The position numbers were made by a program, and so were the translations under genes. A DNA stretch of 64,000 nt, taken from positions 62,001 to 126,000 of the forward strand of contig NZ_JANSKA010000005.1 of NCBI RefSeq assembly GCF_024741235.1, given 5' to 3'. The stretch is from Tractidigestivibacter montrealensis (lineage in GTDB: Bacteria; Actinomycetota; Coriobacteriia; Coriobacteriales; Atopobiaceae). Shown here in pieces: positions 24,109-34,480 of this stretch. The notes beneath the pieces were generated by a model. That model did not search any database. It saw only the letters and a program-made list of their open reading frames with translations, and was not told the DNA's origin. How positions within the stretch are numbered: position 1 is the first letter of the stretch; each line of letters begins with the position of its first letter.

Positions 24109-26142
24109 ATGAGCTTCACGGTTATTATCATCATCGTCTGCGTTGCGGTGGCGGCGGCACTTATCGCCGTGTTCCTTGTCTTTGGACGTTCCGAGACCAA
24201 TTTCAAGTTTGACATTGGGGGCAACGGTCCCAAGGCCTCGGGCGGGTCCGACACGTCGGCAGAGACAACCACGCAGGGGCGTCTTGTGGGGCAGGCCGCC
24301 GTTACTGGCGGAATCTTTGCCGTCCTCCTGGGCAAGCTCTGGTCAATGCAGCTGCTGTCTTCTGACGAGTACGCCCAGCAGGCCGAGTCAAACCGCACGC
24401 GGACCGTCTCGGTTCCGGCTCCGCGCGGGCGCATCCTGGACCGCAACGGCAAGGAGATCGTCACCAACCGCTCGAGTCTCACGGTTCTTGCCGAGGCGGA
24501 CGTTGCCAATGACGACATCGAGCTTACACTCATAGGCAATCTCATTGGCATGCCTGCCCTTGCTGTCAAGCGCAAGGTAGAGGACTCCTCGGCAGGTGCC
24601 CAGAGCATGCGCTCCGTGGCAGTAGACGTGTCGCGTCGCGTCGTGGCGTTCCTGGGGGAGCACCCCACCGTCTTCTCGGGCGTCTCGGTGGCAGAGAGGA
24701 CCCAGCGGTCCTATCCCTATGGCTCTCTTGCCGCGCACGTGGTGGGATACACCGGCACCGTGACCTCGGACCAGCTCAACGCCACAGACTCCTCCGACGA
24801 GGGCGCCGTGCACTACAGCTCTGGCGACACCGTGGGGCAGTCGGGTGTTGAGCTCCAGTACGAGAGCGTGTTACAGGGTGTTGCCGGCGAGCAGACCGTC
24901 TACGTTGACGCTGACGGCAACGTGCTTGATTACTCCACGTACGTCGAGCCACGGAGTGGCTCCGACGTGGTGCTCACGCTTGACATGGACGTCCAGAAGG
25001 CGGCAGAGGAGTCCATCGTCAAGGTTGCCGAGTACCAGCAGAAGGCAGGCTACTCTGCCACGGGTGCCTGCGCCATCGCCATTGACTGCACAAACGGCGA
25101 GGTCATTGCCATGGCAAGCTATCCCACCTACAGCCCAAGCATCTTCGTGGGCGGCATCTCGACCAGCGACTGGGAGGCGCTGCAGTCCGAGGACGCGCAC
25201 TTCCCGCTCATGAACCGCGCCATCTCCGGCCAGTATCCCTCTGGCTCGATCATCAAGTCGCTCACCACCCTCGCCGCACTGAGCTACGGCATCGCCACCG
25301 CCAGCTCCTCGTGGTACTGCACCGGCTGGTGGACCGGCTTTGGCAAGGATTACGGCATGAAGTGCTGGTGGACCTCTGGCCACGGTGAGGTGAACCTCGT
25401 CACAGGCATCACCTACTCCTGCGACGTCGTCTTCTACGAGATTGGCAAGGGCTTTTTCTACGATAAGGACAACCCAGAGGGCATGCAGGACACCTTCAAG
25501 AAGTTCGGCCTTGGCTCACTCACGGGCATAGACCTCCCCAGCGAGGCGGAGGGCCGCGTGCCCGATGCCGAGTGGAAGTGGAACTACTGGTCGAGCGCCA
25601 CGGAACAGCAGCGCACATGGCAGGGCGGCGACAACTGCAACCTTGCCATTGGCCAGGGCGACCTTCTCGTTACGTGCATGCAGATGGTCGATGCCTATGC
25701 GGGCATCGCCAACAGGGGGCCCATCTACAAGCCGCACGTTCTGAAGAGCGTGAAGAGCGCCACGGGCTCGGGTACCGTCATCGATTACAACCCGGAGGTC
25801 ATCATCAACACCGACGAGGACTCGGCAAACCTCGACATCGTCGACGAGGGCCTCTCCGGCGTGGTCTACCAGGAGTCCCCCACCCAGACGGCCCACTGGA
25901 CCAACCTCGACGTTGCCGTCCGTGGCAAGACCGGCACGGCAGAGCAGACCTCCGTGGGCGAGCCCGTAGGCTGGTTCATGGCCTTCGTGCCCGCCGAGAA
26001 CCCCAAGTACGCGGTTGGCGCAAACATGGACCGCGTCCTCTCGGGTGCCTCGTCGGCCATGTACGTGGTCCGTGACATCATCGGTGCCATCTATGGGCAG
26101 CCTGATGACGTCTCCTACGACACGACCAACGTCGACCGGTAG
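24109..26142 (+). CDS. mrdA: Penicillin-binding protein 2 (elongation transpeptidase)
   Basis: Class B PBP that crosslinks peptidoglycan during cell elongation with RodA. 677 residues. Order: an unusual extra N-terminal membrane helix (~4-26), a Gly/Ser/Thr linker, the normal anchor helix (~58-78), the dimerisation domain with PRGRILDRNG (~105-114), and the transpeptidase domain with SIIK (Ser380, Lys383), SCD (437-439, the second motif with Asp instead of Asn) and KTGT (607-610). The C-terminus ends soon after the catalytic domain; no PASTA repeats. Classic PBP2 has only one membrane helix. The start at 24109 follows mreD by 9 bases. Confidence 0.95.
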   Translation: MSFTVIIIIVCVAVAAALIAVFLVFGRSETNFKFDIGGNGPKASGGSDTSAETTTQGRLVGQAAVTGGIFAVLLGKLWSMQLLSSDEYAQQAESNRTRTVSVPAPRGRILDRNGKEIVTNRSSLTVLAEADVANDDIELTLIGNLIGMPALAVKRKVEDSSAGAQSMRSVAVDVSRRVVAFLGEHPTVFSGVSVAERTQRSYPYGSLAAHVVGYTGTVTSDQLNATDSSDEGAVHYSSGDTVGQSGVELQYESVLQGVAGEQTVYVDADGNVLDYSTYVEPRSGSDVVLTLDMDVQKAAEESIVKVAEYQQKAGYSATGACAIAIDCTNGEVIAMASYPTYSPSIFVGGISTSDWEALQSEDAHFPLMNRAISGQYPSGSIIKSLTTLAALSYGIATASSSWYCTGWWTGFGKDYGMKCWWTSGHGEVNLVTGITYSCDVVFYEIGKGFFYDKDNPEGMQDTFKKFGLGSLTGIDLPSEAEGRVPDAEWKWNYWSSATEQQRTWQGGDNCNLAIGQGDLLVTCMQMVDAYAGIANRGPIYKPHVLKSVKSATGSGTVIDYNPEVIINTDEDSANLDIVDEGLSGVVYQESPTQTAHWTNLDVAVRGKTGTAEQTSVGEPVGWFMAFVPAENPKYAVGANMDRVLSGASSAMYVVRDIIGAIYGQPDDVSYDTTNVDR

Positions 26143-26155
26143 GAGGGGCGGACTC

Positions 26156-27373
26156 ATGGCAAACATGGCAAGAAGACAAGGCCTTCTCAACTCTGCGAGC
26201 AACCACCTCAATCGGGGGTCCTCGAGAAGGGCGTCCACGGGCTCCGGCAGGCTTGGGAAGACCCTGGGCGGGCTCTATCTCTCGCAGCTCATCCCCGCGC
26301 TTCTTCTCGTGGTCTACGGCGTTGTCGTCGTCTGGTCCGCATCGCTCACGATTGCCGAGGCAAACTTCCCCAGGCATCTCGTGGGAATTGCCATGGGCCT
26401 GGTGGGCGCCGTTCTCGTCTGGCGCTACGACTACCGTAACCTCCAGGGCATGACGCGTGCGCTCCTCATTGTTGCGTGCATCCTCATGATCGCGCCCAAG
26501 ATCCCCGGCCTTGGCTACTCGGCGAAGGGCATCACGGGCTGGGTCAAGGTGCCTGGCGTTGGCATCACGTTCCAGCCATCTGAGATTGCCAAGCTTGTGG
26601 TGATCTACCTCATGGCGGCACTTGGCGCCCAATACAACGGAAAGATCGAGTCGCTTCGCGACTACGTACGCCTCTGTGCGATCCTCCTGGTGCCCTTTGG
26701 CCTGATTCTTCTCCAGCCAGACCTGGGCACCGGCCTGGTGCTTCTGGTGTTTGGCGCAACGATCATCATTTGCTCGGGTGCCAAGCGCAGCTGGGTGCTC
26801 GTGACCATTGCGCTCATCGTTGTTGGCGCTGCCGCCATCATCGTGACGTCCATGCTCGACGGCTTCCCGCATATTCTGAAGACCTACCAGCTCAACCGTC
26901 TCATCGTGTTTGTCGATCCCTCGGTTGACCCAACCAACAACGGCTACAACCTGCAGCAGGCAAAGATCGCCGTAGGGTCTGGGGGGCTTCTCGGCAAGGG
27001 CATCGGCAGCGCTACGCAGGCCGGCAACGGCTTTCTTCCCGAGGCCCAGACCGACTTCGTCTTTGCCCTTCTCGCCGAGGAGTTTGGCTTTGTGGGTGGT
27101 TTGGTGCTGCTCGGACTCTTCGCGTGGATGATTCTCTCGACAATACTATTGGGCATGCGCTGCGAGTCTATGTTCGGAAAGCTCGTGTGCGTGGGCTGCG
27201 CCGCCATGTGGACGTTCCAGGTGCTCGAGGAAGTGGGCATGTGCATGGGCATCATGCCTATCACGGGCATCCCGCTCCCGTTCATCAGCTATGGCGCAAC
27301 CTCCATGATCGCGCAGCTCATGGCCGTTGGGATGGTACAGTCTGTGTGGAGGCACCGGCAGAAGTCCGCGTAG
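26156..27373 (+). CDS. rodA: Peptidoglycan glycosyltransferase RodA
   Basis: SEDS-family lipid II polymerase working with PBP2. 405 residues: a ~40-residue basic cytosolic N-terminus followed by about ten membrane helices. Conserved stretches: GITFQPSEIAKL, LLQPDLGTGLVLL with the catalytic Asp region, GLLGKGIGSATQAGNGFLPEAQTDFVFA, and GIPLPFISYGATS. ATG 26156 has AGGAGGGG upstream. It is the last gene of the shape operon; the next gene follows after 24 bases and may be co-transcribed. Confidence 0.95.
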   Translation: MANMARRQGLLNSASNHLNRGSSRRASTGSGRLGKTLGGLYLSQLIPALLLVVYGVVVVWSASLTIAEANFPRHLVGIAMGLVGAVLVWRYDYRNLQGMTRALLIVACILMIAPKIPGLGYSAKGITGWVKVPGVGITFQPSEIAKLVVIYLMAALGAQYNGKIESLRDYVRLCAILLVPFGLILLQPDLGTGLVLLVFGATIIICSGAKRSWVLVTIALIVVGAAAIIVTSMLDGFPHILKTYQLNRLIVFVDPSVDPTNNGYNLQQAKIAVGSGGLLGKGIGSATQAGNGFLPEAQTDFVFALLAEEFGFVGGLVLLGLFAWMILSTILLGMRCESMFGKLVCVGCAAMWTFQVLEEVGMCMGIMPITGIPLPFISYGATSMIAQLMAVGMVQSVWRHRQKSA

Positions 27374-27397
27374 CGGCGGCCGATCGTAAGGAGGATT

Positions 27398-28402
27398 ATG
27401 GCGCGCAAGATTTCATGGGGAAAGATTCTCGAGGTCGCCGGCGCAGGTAGAGACGCTCGTGAGGGTGGCTCTGAGGCCGTGCGCGTCTGGGTGCGCATCT
27501 CCTCGGGCGCGCCCCGGGGGCTTGTGCTTGCCATCAAGGAGGCTCTTGTCGCGCGCGAGGCGACAGGCCTCGTGGACGTTCGTCCCGTCGACGCCCCCGC
27601 GTCCGATGGCGTTGCCCCCGATGCCTTGGTGATCGTTTGCGGAGACCAGGCTGCCTCGGAGGCCGCGCTTGCCCGCGATGCCGCCCGGCGCGCCGTGCCC
27701 GTGGCGCTTGTGGCCGAGTCTGCGGTCGAGGTTCCCGACGTCGACCTTCCCGAGGAGTCCCTGCCGTTCCTGGAGGTCCTCGCGTGCGCGGATGCCCTCG
27801 CGCTCGTCCCCCGCCTTGGTACCTGGCTCGTGGGGGCCACCGACAAGGGCCTGGCGCTTGCGGCAAACTTCCCCTTCTGCCGTCCCGCGGAGGTCGACTC
27901 GCTGGTGAGGCGCTGCGCCATGGAGAATGCCGCCGTGGGTGCAGTGACCCTCATCCCTGGCTCCGACATGGCGGTCATGACTGCCAACCAGGCAAAGCTT
28001 GCCCTCGACATCGCGGTTGCCTATGGGCGTGGTCTCGACCCCTCGCGTGCGCTGGAGCTCGCGGGTGTGGTCGGCGCCGGCTTTGGCTACCGCGCGCTGG
28101 CCCGCGCCGTCTCCCGCGCCGTTCCCGGCCTCGGCTGGGCTTTCAAGGGCGCCATGGGCTATGCCGGCACCGTGGCCACGGCACGAGCGCTGCAGGTTCG
28201 CTTCGACTTCGAGGATGGCTCGCTGCGACCGCACGGCGAGGAGATCTCCCGTCAGGCGCCGTCACGCCACCTCGAGCTTCCCGGGAAGTCCGGTGAGCAC
28301 GCTTCCAAGCAGCGGGACGGCAGACATTCCCGTACTGGACGCGCATCCGCTCCATCGTACGTGGTGCTCTGCCCCGACGGCTCCGTGGGCAGGGGTGAGT
28401 AG
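27398..28402 (+). CDS. DUF697-like protein of unknown function
   Basis: 334 residues, function unknown. The central part (~190-270) resembles the DUF697/YcjF-type segment: PGSDMAVMTANQAKLALDIAVAYG, then alternating Gly/Ala helices AGVVGAGFGYRALARAV and PGLGWAFKGAMGYAGTVATA, which are hydrophobic enough to touch a membrane. The N-terminal part (~25-120) looks like a small alpha/beta domain without a P-loop, although DUF697 segments are often attached to GTPases. The C-terminus is basic and low in structure. The next gene begins 2 bases after its stop and rodA is 24 bases upstream, so it belongs to this transcript. Family call is by pattern only. Confidence 0.65.
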   Translation: MARKISWGKILEVAGAGRDAREGGSEAVRVWVRISSGAPRGLVLAIKEALVAREATGLVDVRPVDAPASDGVAPDALVIVCGDQAASEAALARDAARRAVPVALVAESAVEVPDVDLPEESLPFLEVLACADALALVPRLGTWLVGATDKGLALAANFPFCRPAEVDSLVRRCAMENAAVGAVTLIPGSDMAVMTANQAKLALDIAVAYGRGLDPSRALELAGVVGAGFGYRALARAVSRAVPGLGWAFKGAMGYAGTVATARALQVRFDFEDGSLRPHGEEISRQAPSRHLELPGKSGEHASKQRDGRHSRTGRASAPSYVVLCPDGSVGRGE

Positions 28403-28404
28403 CC

Positions 28405-30282
28405 GTGCGCCTAGCCCGAGAGGACCTCTTCCGGCTCATCGAGCCCCTGTTGCCGCTTGTCGAGAAGCCCTCGCGCTACCTCGATCACGAGTGGGGCGCC
28501 GTTGAGGAGCAACCCGGACCCTTCCATGCGTGTCTCGTCTATCCCGACGCCTATGAGGTCGGCCAGCCAAACCTGGGCATCTCGATTCTCTACGATGCTC
28601 TCAACGCCGCTGACGGCATCTCCTGCGAGCGCTGCTACCTGCCTTGGCATGACATGGCGGACCTCATGCGCGAGCGGCACGTGCCGCTTCTTGCTCTCGA
28701 GTCTGCGGCCCCCCTGGCCTCCTTTGACCTGGTGGGCTTCACGCTTGCCCACGAGCTCGTTGCTACTAACATCGTCGAGACCCTCGACCTTGCCGGAATC
28801 CCCGTTCGCGCGGCGGAGCGCTCCGATGACGATGCCATCGTCATCGCTGGTGGCCCTTCCGTGTGGAACGCGGAGCCGCTTGCCCCAATGTTCGACGCAA
28901 TTCTCCTTGGAGACGGCGAGGACGCCATCGTTGAGATGGCCGCCTGCGTGCGTGACGTCCGGGCGGCAGGGGCATCGCGCGCAGACGTCCTCATCGCGCT
29001 TTCGCGCATTCAGGGAGTCTACGTTCCCTCGCTCTACGACGTGGTTGTGGACAACACGTCTACGCGCTGGGGCTATGCCGTGCCCAAGCCTGGTACCGGC
29101 GCACCAGAGGTCGTGCTCAAGCGCTGCGTCGCGGACTTTGCGTCCACGCCTGCGTGTGCGGAGCACATCGTGCCATACATGGGGATTGTCCAGGACCGCC
29201 TTGCCATCGAGGTCCTGCGCGGCTGCGCACGCGGGTGCCGCTTCTGCCAGGCGGGCATGACCTACCGTCCCGTGCGAGAGCGTCCCATGGACCAGGTTGT
29301 TGAGGCGAGCGAGCGCGGCCTTGCCGAGACGGGCTACGACGAGCTCTCCCTCACGTCACTCTCGACCACAGACCACTCTCAGTGCGCACCCATGTTGAAC
29401 GAGCTCGATGCGCGTCTCTCAGGCCGTGGCATCCGCGTCTCCATTCCCTCTCAGCGTCTCGACTCGTTTGGCGTTGACATGGCGAACGCCGCCTCTGGCT
29501 CCAAGCGCGGCGGCCTCACCTTTGCGCCCGAGGCAGGCACCCAGCGCCTGCGCGACGTCATCAACAAGAACGTGACCGAGGAAGACCTCGAGCGCGCTGC
29601 GAGAAACGCCTTCGAGCACGGTTGGCGTCGCGTCAAGCTCTACTTCATGATGGGGCTTCCCACCGAGACGGACGATGACATCCTGGCGATACCCGCTGCA
29701 ACTCACCGCGTTCTCGAGATAGGCCGCGAGGTCGTGGGGCGTGGCAAGAAGAGCAAGGTCCAGGTCTCGGCCTCCGTTGCCGTCTTTGTTCCCAAGGCGT
29801 ACACGCCGTTTCAGTGGGCGGGACAGCTCGAGGTGGGAGAGGTCGAGCGCCGTGCCAGGCTGCTCCTTGGCGCCAACACCGACCGCGACGTGAAGATCTC
29901 CTATCACGACCCCAGGACCTCGCTTGTGGAGGGGGCGCTCTCCAAGATGGGGCGTGCTGGCTTTGACCTGGTGCTTGCCGCATGGCGCCGTGGGTGTCGC
30001 TTTGACGCGTGGACGAGCGAGTTCGACTATGACGCCTGGGATGCCGCCGCGCATGAGCTTGGCTACGACCTTCCTTCCATTGCGTCTGAGGGCTTCCCGC
30101 TTGACGCGAGGCTCCCGTGGGACCACACTTCGCCCGGCGTCTCTAAGGGCTTCCTTCAGCGCGAGTGGCGACGTGCAGCCCAGGGCGTCACCACACCGGA
30201 TTGCACGCGCGACTCCTGCGTGGGCTGCAATGTTTGCCCCACGCTTGGTGTGGCCAACGTGGTTTGGGGCGAGCGCGCATGA
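28405..30282 (+). CDS. TIGR03960-type B12-binding-like radical SAM protein
   Basis: Putative radical SAM enzyme, 625 residues. An N-terminal cobalamin-binding-like region (~1-230, with VYPDAYEVGQPNLG) precedes the SAM core with the 4Fe-4S motif RGCARGCRFC (CxxxCxxC). Near the C-terminus is a second Cys cluster, CTRDSCVGCNVCPTLG, which could hold an auxiliary cluster. It overlaps by four bases (ATGA) with a TIGR03936 protein, the conserved partner of this family next to rplU in many Firmicutes and Coriobacteriia. The reaction is unknown; location suggests RNA or ribosome modification, which is inference. GTG 28405 is the start. Confidence 0.85.
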   Translation: MRLAREDLFRLIEPLLPLVEKPSRYLDHEWGAVEEQPGPFHACLVYPDAYEVGQPNLGISILYDALNAADGISCERCYLPWHDMADLMRERHVPLLALESAAPLASFDLVGFTLAHELVATNIVETLDLAGIPVRAAERSDDDAIVIAGGPSVWNAEPLAPMFDAILLGDGEDAIVEMAACVRDVRAAGASRADVLIALSRIQGVYVPSLYDVVVDNTSTRWGYAVPKPGTGAPEVVLKRCVADFASTPACAEHIVPYMGIVQDRLAIEVLRGCARGCRFCQAGMTYRPVRERPMDQVVEASERGLAETGYDELSLTSLSTTDHSQCAPMLNELDARLSGRGIRVSIPSQRLDSFGVDMANAASGSKRGGLTFAPEAGTQRLRDVINKNVTEEDLERAARNAFEHGWRRVKLYFMMGLPTETDDDILAIPAATHRVLEIGREVVGRGKKSKVQVSASVAVFVPKAYTPFQWAGQLEVGEVERRARLLLGANTDRDVKISYHDPRTSLVEGALSKMGRAGFDLVLAAWRRGCRFDAWTSEFDYDAWDAAAHELGYDLPSIASEGFPLDARLPWDHTSPGVSKGFLQREWRRAAQGVTTPDCTRDSCVGCNVCPTLGVANVVWGERA

Positions 30283-30986
30283 TCAACACCGTCGCAATCA
30301 CCAACAGCAAGCTCAACCAGTACCGGCTGCGCGTGCGCTACCGCAAGGACGGCCGGCTCGCGCATCTGGGGCACCTCGAGGTCATTAACACCATCAACCG
30401 AAGCGTGCGTCGCTCGCAGCTTCCCTTTGCGGTTGGCAACGGCTTCGCGCGTCGCATGCGCCTGCAGTTCTCGCAGGCTCTTCCCGTGGGGGCGGCGTCG
30501 ATGGGGGAATACTTCGACCTCTTCCTGACCGAGGAGGTGGACCCCAAGGTGGCACTCGAACGTCTTGTCGCGTCGAGCCCCACGCTCTTGGCACCAACGG
30601 CGGCGGCCTATGTTCCCTATGGCCTGCCTGCCCTTGAGGCATGGCTCACGCGCTCCACATGGAGCGTGAACGTGATCGACGAGACCAGCGTAGAGGCGCT
30701 TGCCCGGGGCGTAGAAGCCGCACGCGCAAAGGGAAACCTCACATATTTGCGCGGCGAGAAGGAAAAGCACGTTGACCTTGGGCGCACGCTCGTCTCGTGC
30801 GAGGTGCGCCCCAGTGGCAACGGCTTTCTTCTCGACTGCCGTTCCACCGAGGCGGGTTCGCTCAGGCCGGCTATTCTGATTGGTGCCGCCGCTCGGGAGG
30901 CGGGGCTTGACATGCCGGCGCTTTCCGTGTGCAGGGTCGCTCAGTGGCACGAGGATGAAGATGGGAGTCTTGTGGAGCCATTGTAG
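30279..30986 (+). CDS. TIGR03936 / DUF2344 family protein
   Basis: 235 residues, function unknown. The N-terminus reads YRLRVRYRKDGRLAHLGHLE, the hallmark of this family, followed by RMRLQFSQALPVGAASMGEYFDL. No catalytic motif is evident. ATG 30279 overlaps the stop of the radical SAM gene (ATGA), so the two proteins are made together; in several genomes they are one fused polypeptide, which supports a joint function. Next gene is rplU, 189 bases on, with its own promoter. Confidence 0.85.
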   Translation: MINTVAITNSKLNQYRLRVRYRKDGRLAHLGHLEVINTINRSVRRSQLPFAVGNGFARRMRLQFSQALPVGAASMGEYFDLFLTEEVDPKVALERLVASSPTLLAPTAAAYVPYGLPALEAWLTRSTWSVNVIDETSVEALARGVEAARAKGNLTYLRGEKEKHVDLGRTLVSCEVRPSGNGFLLDCRSTEAGSLRPAILIGAAAREAGLDMPALSVCRVAQWHEDEDGSLVEPL

Positions 30987-31104
30987 TGGGTCTTTCCTTG
31001 GGCTCCTAGCAGGCTAGACTTATCAAGGTTGTGCGGAAAAGCGTCAGGCCTCGGCCACCCGATTCAGTTTCCCTTGCGGCACCGCAGGTCAAGGCGATTT
31101 TTCG

Positions 31105-31133
31105 TTGACGGTTTTCCGCGCGGCTAGTAAGAT
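31105..31133 (+). promoter_or_regulatory. Strong promoter of rplU
   Basis: TTGACG (31105-31110), exactly 17 bases, then TAAGAT (31128-31133), about 43 bases before the rplU start. This is one of the two best sigma-70-type promoters in the window. Confidence 0.75.
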
Positions 31134-31175
31134 AACTTACTGTTGCACTCACGCCAGCAATGAAGGGTTACACAC

Positions 31176-31487
31176 ATGTACGCAATCGTAGCAACTGGTG
31201 GCAAGCAGTATAAGGTTGCCAAGGGCGACGTCCTCGACGTCGAGAAGCTCGACGCGCAGCCTGGCGATTCGGTCCAGCTCGACGTTCTCCTCCTGAACGA
31301 CGGCGAGAAGACTATCGTTGACCCTGCCGCCCTCGAGGACAAGAAAGTCACCGCCGAGGTCGTCGACCAGCACAAGGGCGAGAAGGTTCTTGTCTTCAAG
31401 TTCAAGAAGCGTAAGCGCTACCACCGCACCAAGGGTCATCGTCAGAACCTCACCAAGCTGAGGATTTCCGAGCTCCCCACCGCGTAG
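31176..31487 (+). CDS. rplU: 50S ribosomal protein L21
   Basis: Binds 23S rRNA in the large subunit. 103 residues, normal length. Begins MYAIVATGGKQYKV and carries the family motif KFKKRKRYHRTKGHRQ near the C-terminus. Followed by rpmA after only 40 bases. The cysteine protease Prp, which sits between these two genes in many Firmicutes, is absent. Confidence 0.98.
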   Translation: MYAIVATGGKQYKVAKGDVLDVEKLDAQPGDSVQLDVLLLNDGEKTIVDPAALEDKKVTAEVVDQHKGEKVLVFKFKKRKRYHRTKGHRQNLTKLRISELPTA

Positions 31488-31527
31488 CCTCACCCACTCC
31501 GTCCACTTCAGATAGGCAGGTAGCACT

Positions 31528-31776
31528 ATGGCACACAAGAAAGGCCTCGGCTCGTCTCGCAACGGCCGCGATTCCCACGCCCAGCGTCTTGGCGTGAAGA
31601 TTTACGGCGGTCAGGCAATCAAGACCGGCCAGATCATCGTTCGTCAGCGCGGCACCCACATCACCCCCGGCGATAACGTTGGCCGTGGCAAGGACGACAC
31701 CCTGTTTGCACTCGCCGACGGCGTCGTGCAGTTCAAGAAGGGCACGAAGCACGTCGTTAACGTCGTCACGGAGTAG
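31528..31776 (+). CDS. rpmA: 50S ribosomal protein L27
   Basis: Large-subunit protein reaching the peptidyl-transferase centre. 82 residues. Starts [16 protein letters not shown], so it has no cleavable N-terminal extension, in agreement with the missing Prp protease. Conserved GVKIYGGQ and [18 protein letters not shown] follow. AGGCAGG upstream is a modest ribosome site. A TTCG hairpin lies 27 bases after the stop. Confidence 0.98.
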   Translation: MAHKKGLGSSRNGRDSHAQRLGVKIYGGQAIKTGQIIVRQRGTHITPGDNVGRGKDDTLFALADGVVQFKKGTKHVVNVVTE

Positions 31777-31803
31777 CGGCGCGCGTCATACGTATTTTGT
31801 TGG

Positions 31804-31821
31804 GCCCTGCTTCGGCGGGGC
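31804..31821 (+). terminator. Hairpin after rpmA
   Basis: A 7-bp stem (31804-31810 with 31815-31821, one G-T pair) is closed by a stable TTCG tetraloop. The following TCGTTTCAT is only mildly T-rich, so termination may be partial. Confidence 0.5.
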
Positions 31822-31857
31822 TCGTTTCATATCGCGCCATGCGCACGTCCCCTGTGA

Positions 31858-33284
<1,427 letters not shown>

Positions 33285-33285
<1 letters not shown>

Positions 33286-34403
33286 TGGCCAACATCCCCT
33301 CGCTCGTTGTTGCCAAGGTGGGATCGTCCACCCTTGTGGACGAGCGCGGCGCGCTCGATCGCGCCTTCATCCGCACGCTCTGCGACCAGGTGGTCGAGCT
33401 CGCTCACGAGGGTACCCACGTGGTTCTCGTCTCCTCGGGTGCCGCCGCGGCCGGTCGAGACGAGCTGGGGCTTTCCGGGCGTCCCTCTGACATCATGACG
33501 CTCCAGGCCTGTGCGGCCGCGGGTCAGGCTAAGCTTACCGAGGCGTACGCAGACGTCCTTGCCGAGCGCGGCATCCCCTGCGGGCAGGTCCTGCTCACGC
33601 GCCGCGACGTTGTGGATCGCGAGGCGTACCTCAACGCGCGCAACACCCTGATGCGTCTCATCGAGCTCGGTGCCATGCCTGTTGTCAACGAGAACGACAC
33701 CGTCTCCGTGGCCGAGTTCGCCTTTGGAGACAACGACATGCTTGGCGCCATTGTGGCCGGGCTCGTCTCGGCAGACCTGTACGTGATCCTCTCTGACGTT
33801 GACGGCCTCTTCACGGCCAACCCCCAGACCGACCCCACCGCCAAGCTCATTGAGCGCGTGAGCGAGGTGGACGGCCGTGTCTCCTCCATGGCGGGGGGTG
33901 CGGGGACCAGCTACGGCACGGGCGGCATGGCATCGAAGGTGCGCGCAGCCCGCGCTATGCTCGCTGCCGGCATCCCCACAGTCATCTGCCGAGGCAGGCG
34001 CGAGCGCGCTCTCGTTGACGCCGCCCATGGCGTGGGCGTTGGCACGCGCTTCGAGGCCAGCGCCAAGGGGACCCCGCACGAGCTGGGACGCAAGCTCTGG
34101 ATTGGCCTTGCCGAGGTCGTTCGCGGCACGCTCGTTGTAGATGACGGTGCCGCGCGTGCCGTTACCGAGCGCGGCGCCTCGGTTCTTCCCGTTGGCGTGG
34201 TGGAGACTCGTGGAACCTACGCCGCCGGAGACGTGGTGGACGTCCGCGACCTTGCCGGCACGCTGCTGGGCAGGGGAGCGGTGCGCTACTCCTCCGAGGA
34301 CATGTCACGCGTGCGCGGACTCAAGCTTGACGTGATCTCTCGCTTCCTGGGCGAGGACGCGGCCCAGCCCGCAATCCATCGCGACGAGCTCCTGGTCTTC
34401 TAG
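33285..34403 (+). CDS. proB: Glutamate 5-kinase
   Basis: First step of proline synthesis, ATP phosphorylation of glutamate. 372 residues: an amino-acid-kinase domain (~1-255, with KVGSSTL, SSGAAAAG, NENDTVS and LSDVDGL) and a C-terminal PUA domain (~275-365). The product is passed to ProA, encoded next. It overlaps obgE by one base. Proline feedback normally acts on the kinase domain; nothing in the sequence suggests its loss. Confidence 0.96.
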
Positions 34404-34414
34404 CTGGTTACGGG

Positions 34415-34445
34415 TTGCCACAAACAAACCGTGTGCTGCTAGGAT
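34415..34445 (+). promoter_or_regulatory. Possible promoter of proA
   Basis: TTGCCA (34415-34420) lies 19 bases before TAGGAT (34440-34445). The -10 is extended by TGC (34437-34439), which can compensate for the long spacing. It sits in the 77-base proB-proA gap. Confidence 0.45.
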
Positions 34446-34480
34446 AGGCGTACTTGACTGGACTTCGAAGGGAGCACCAC

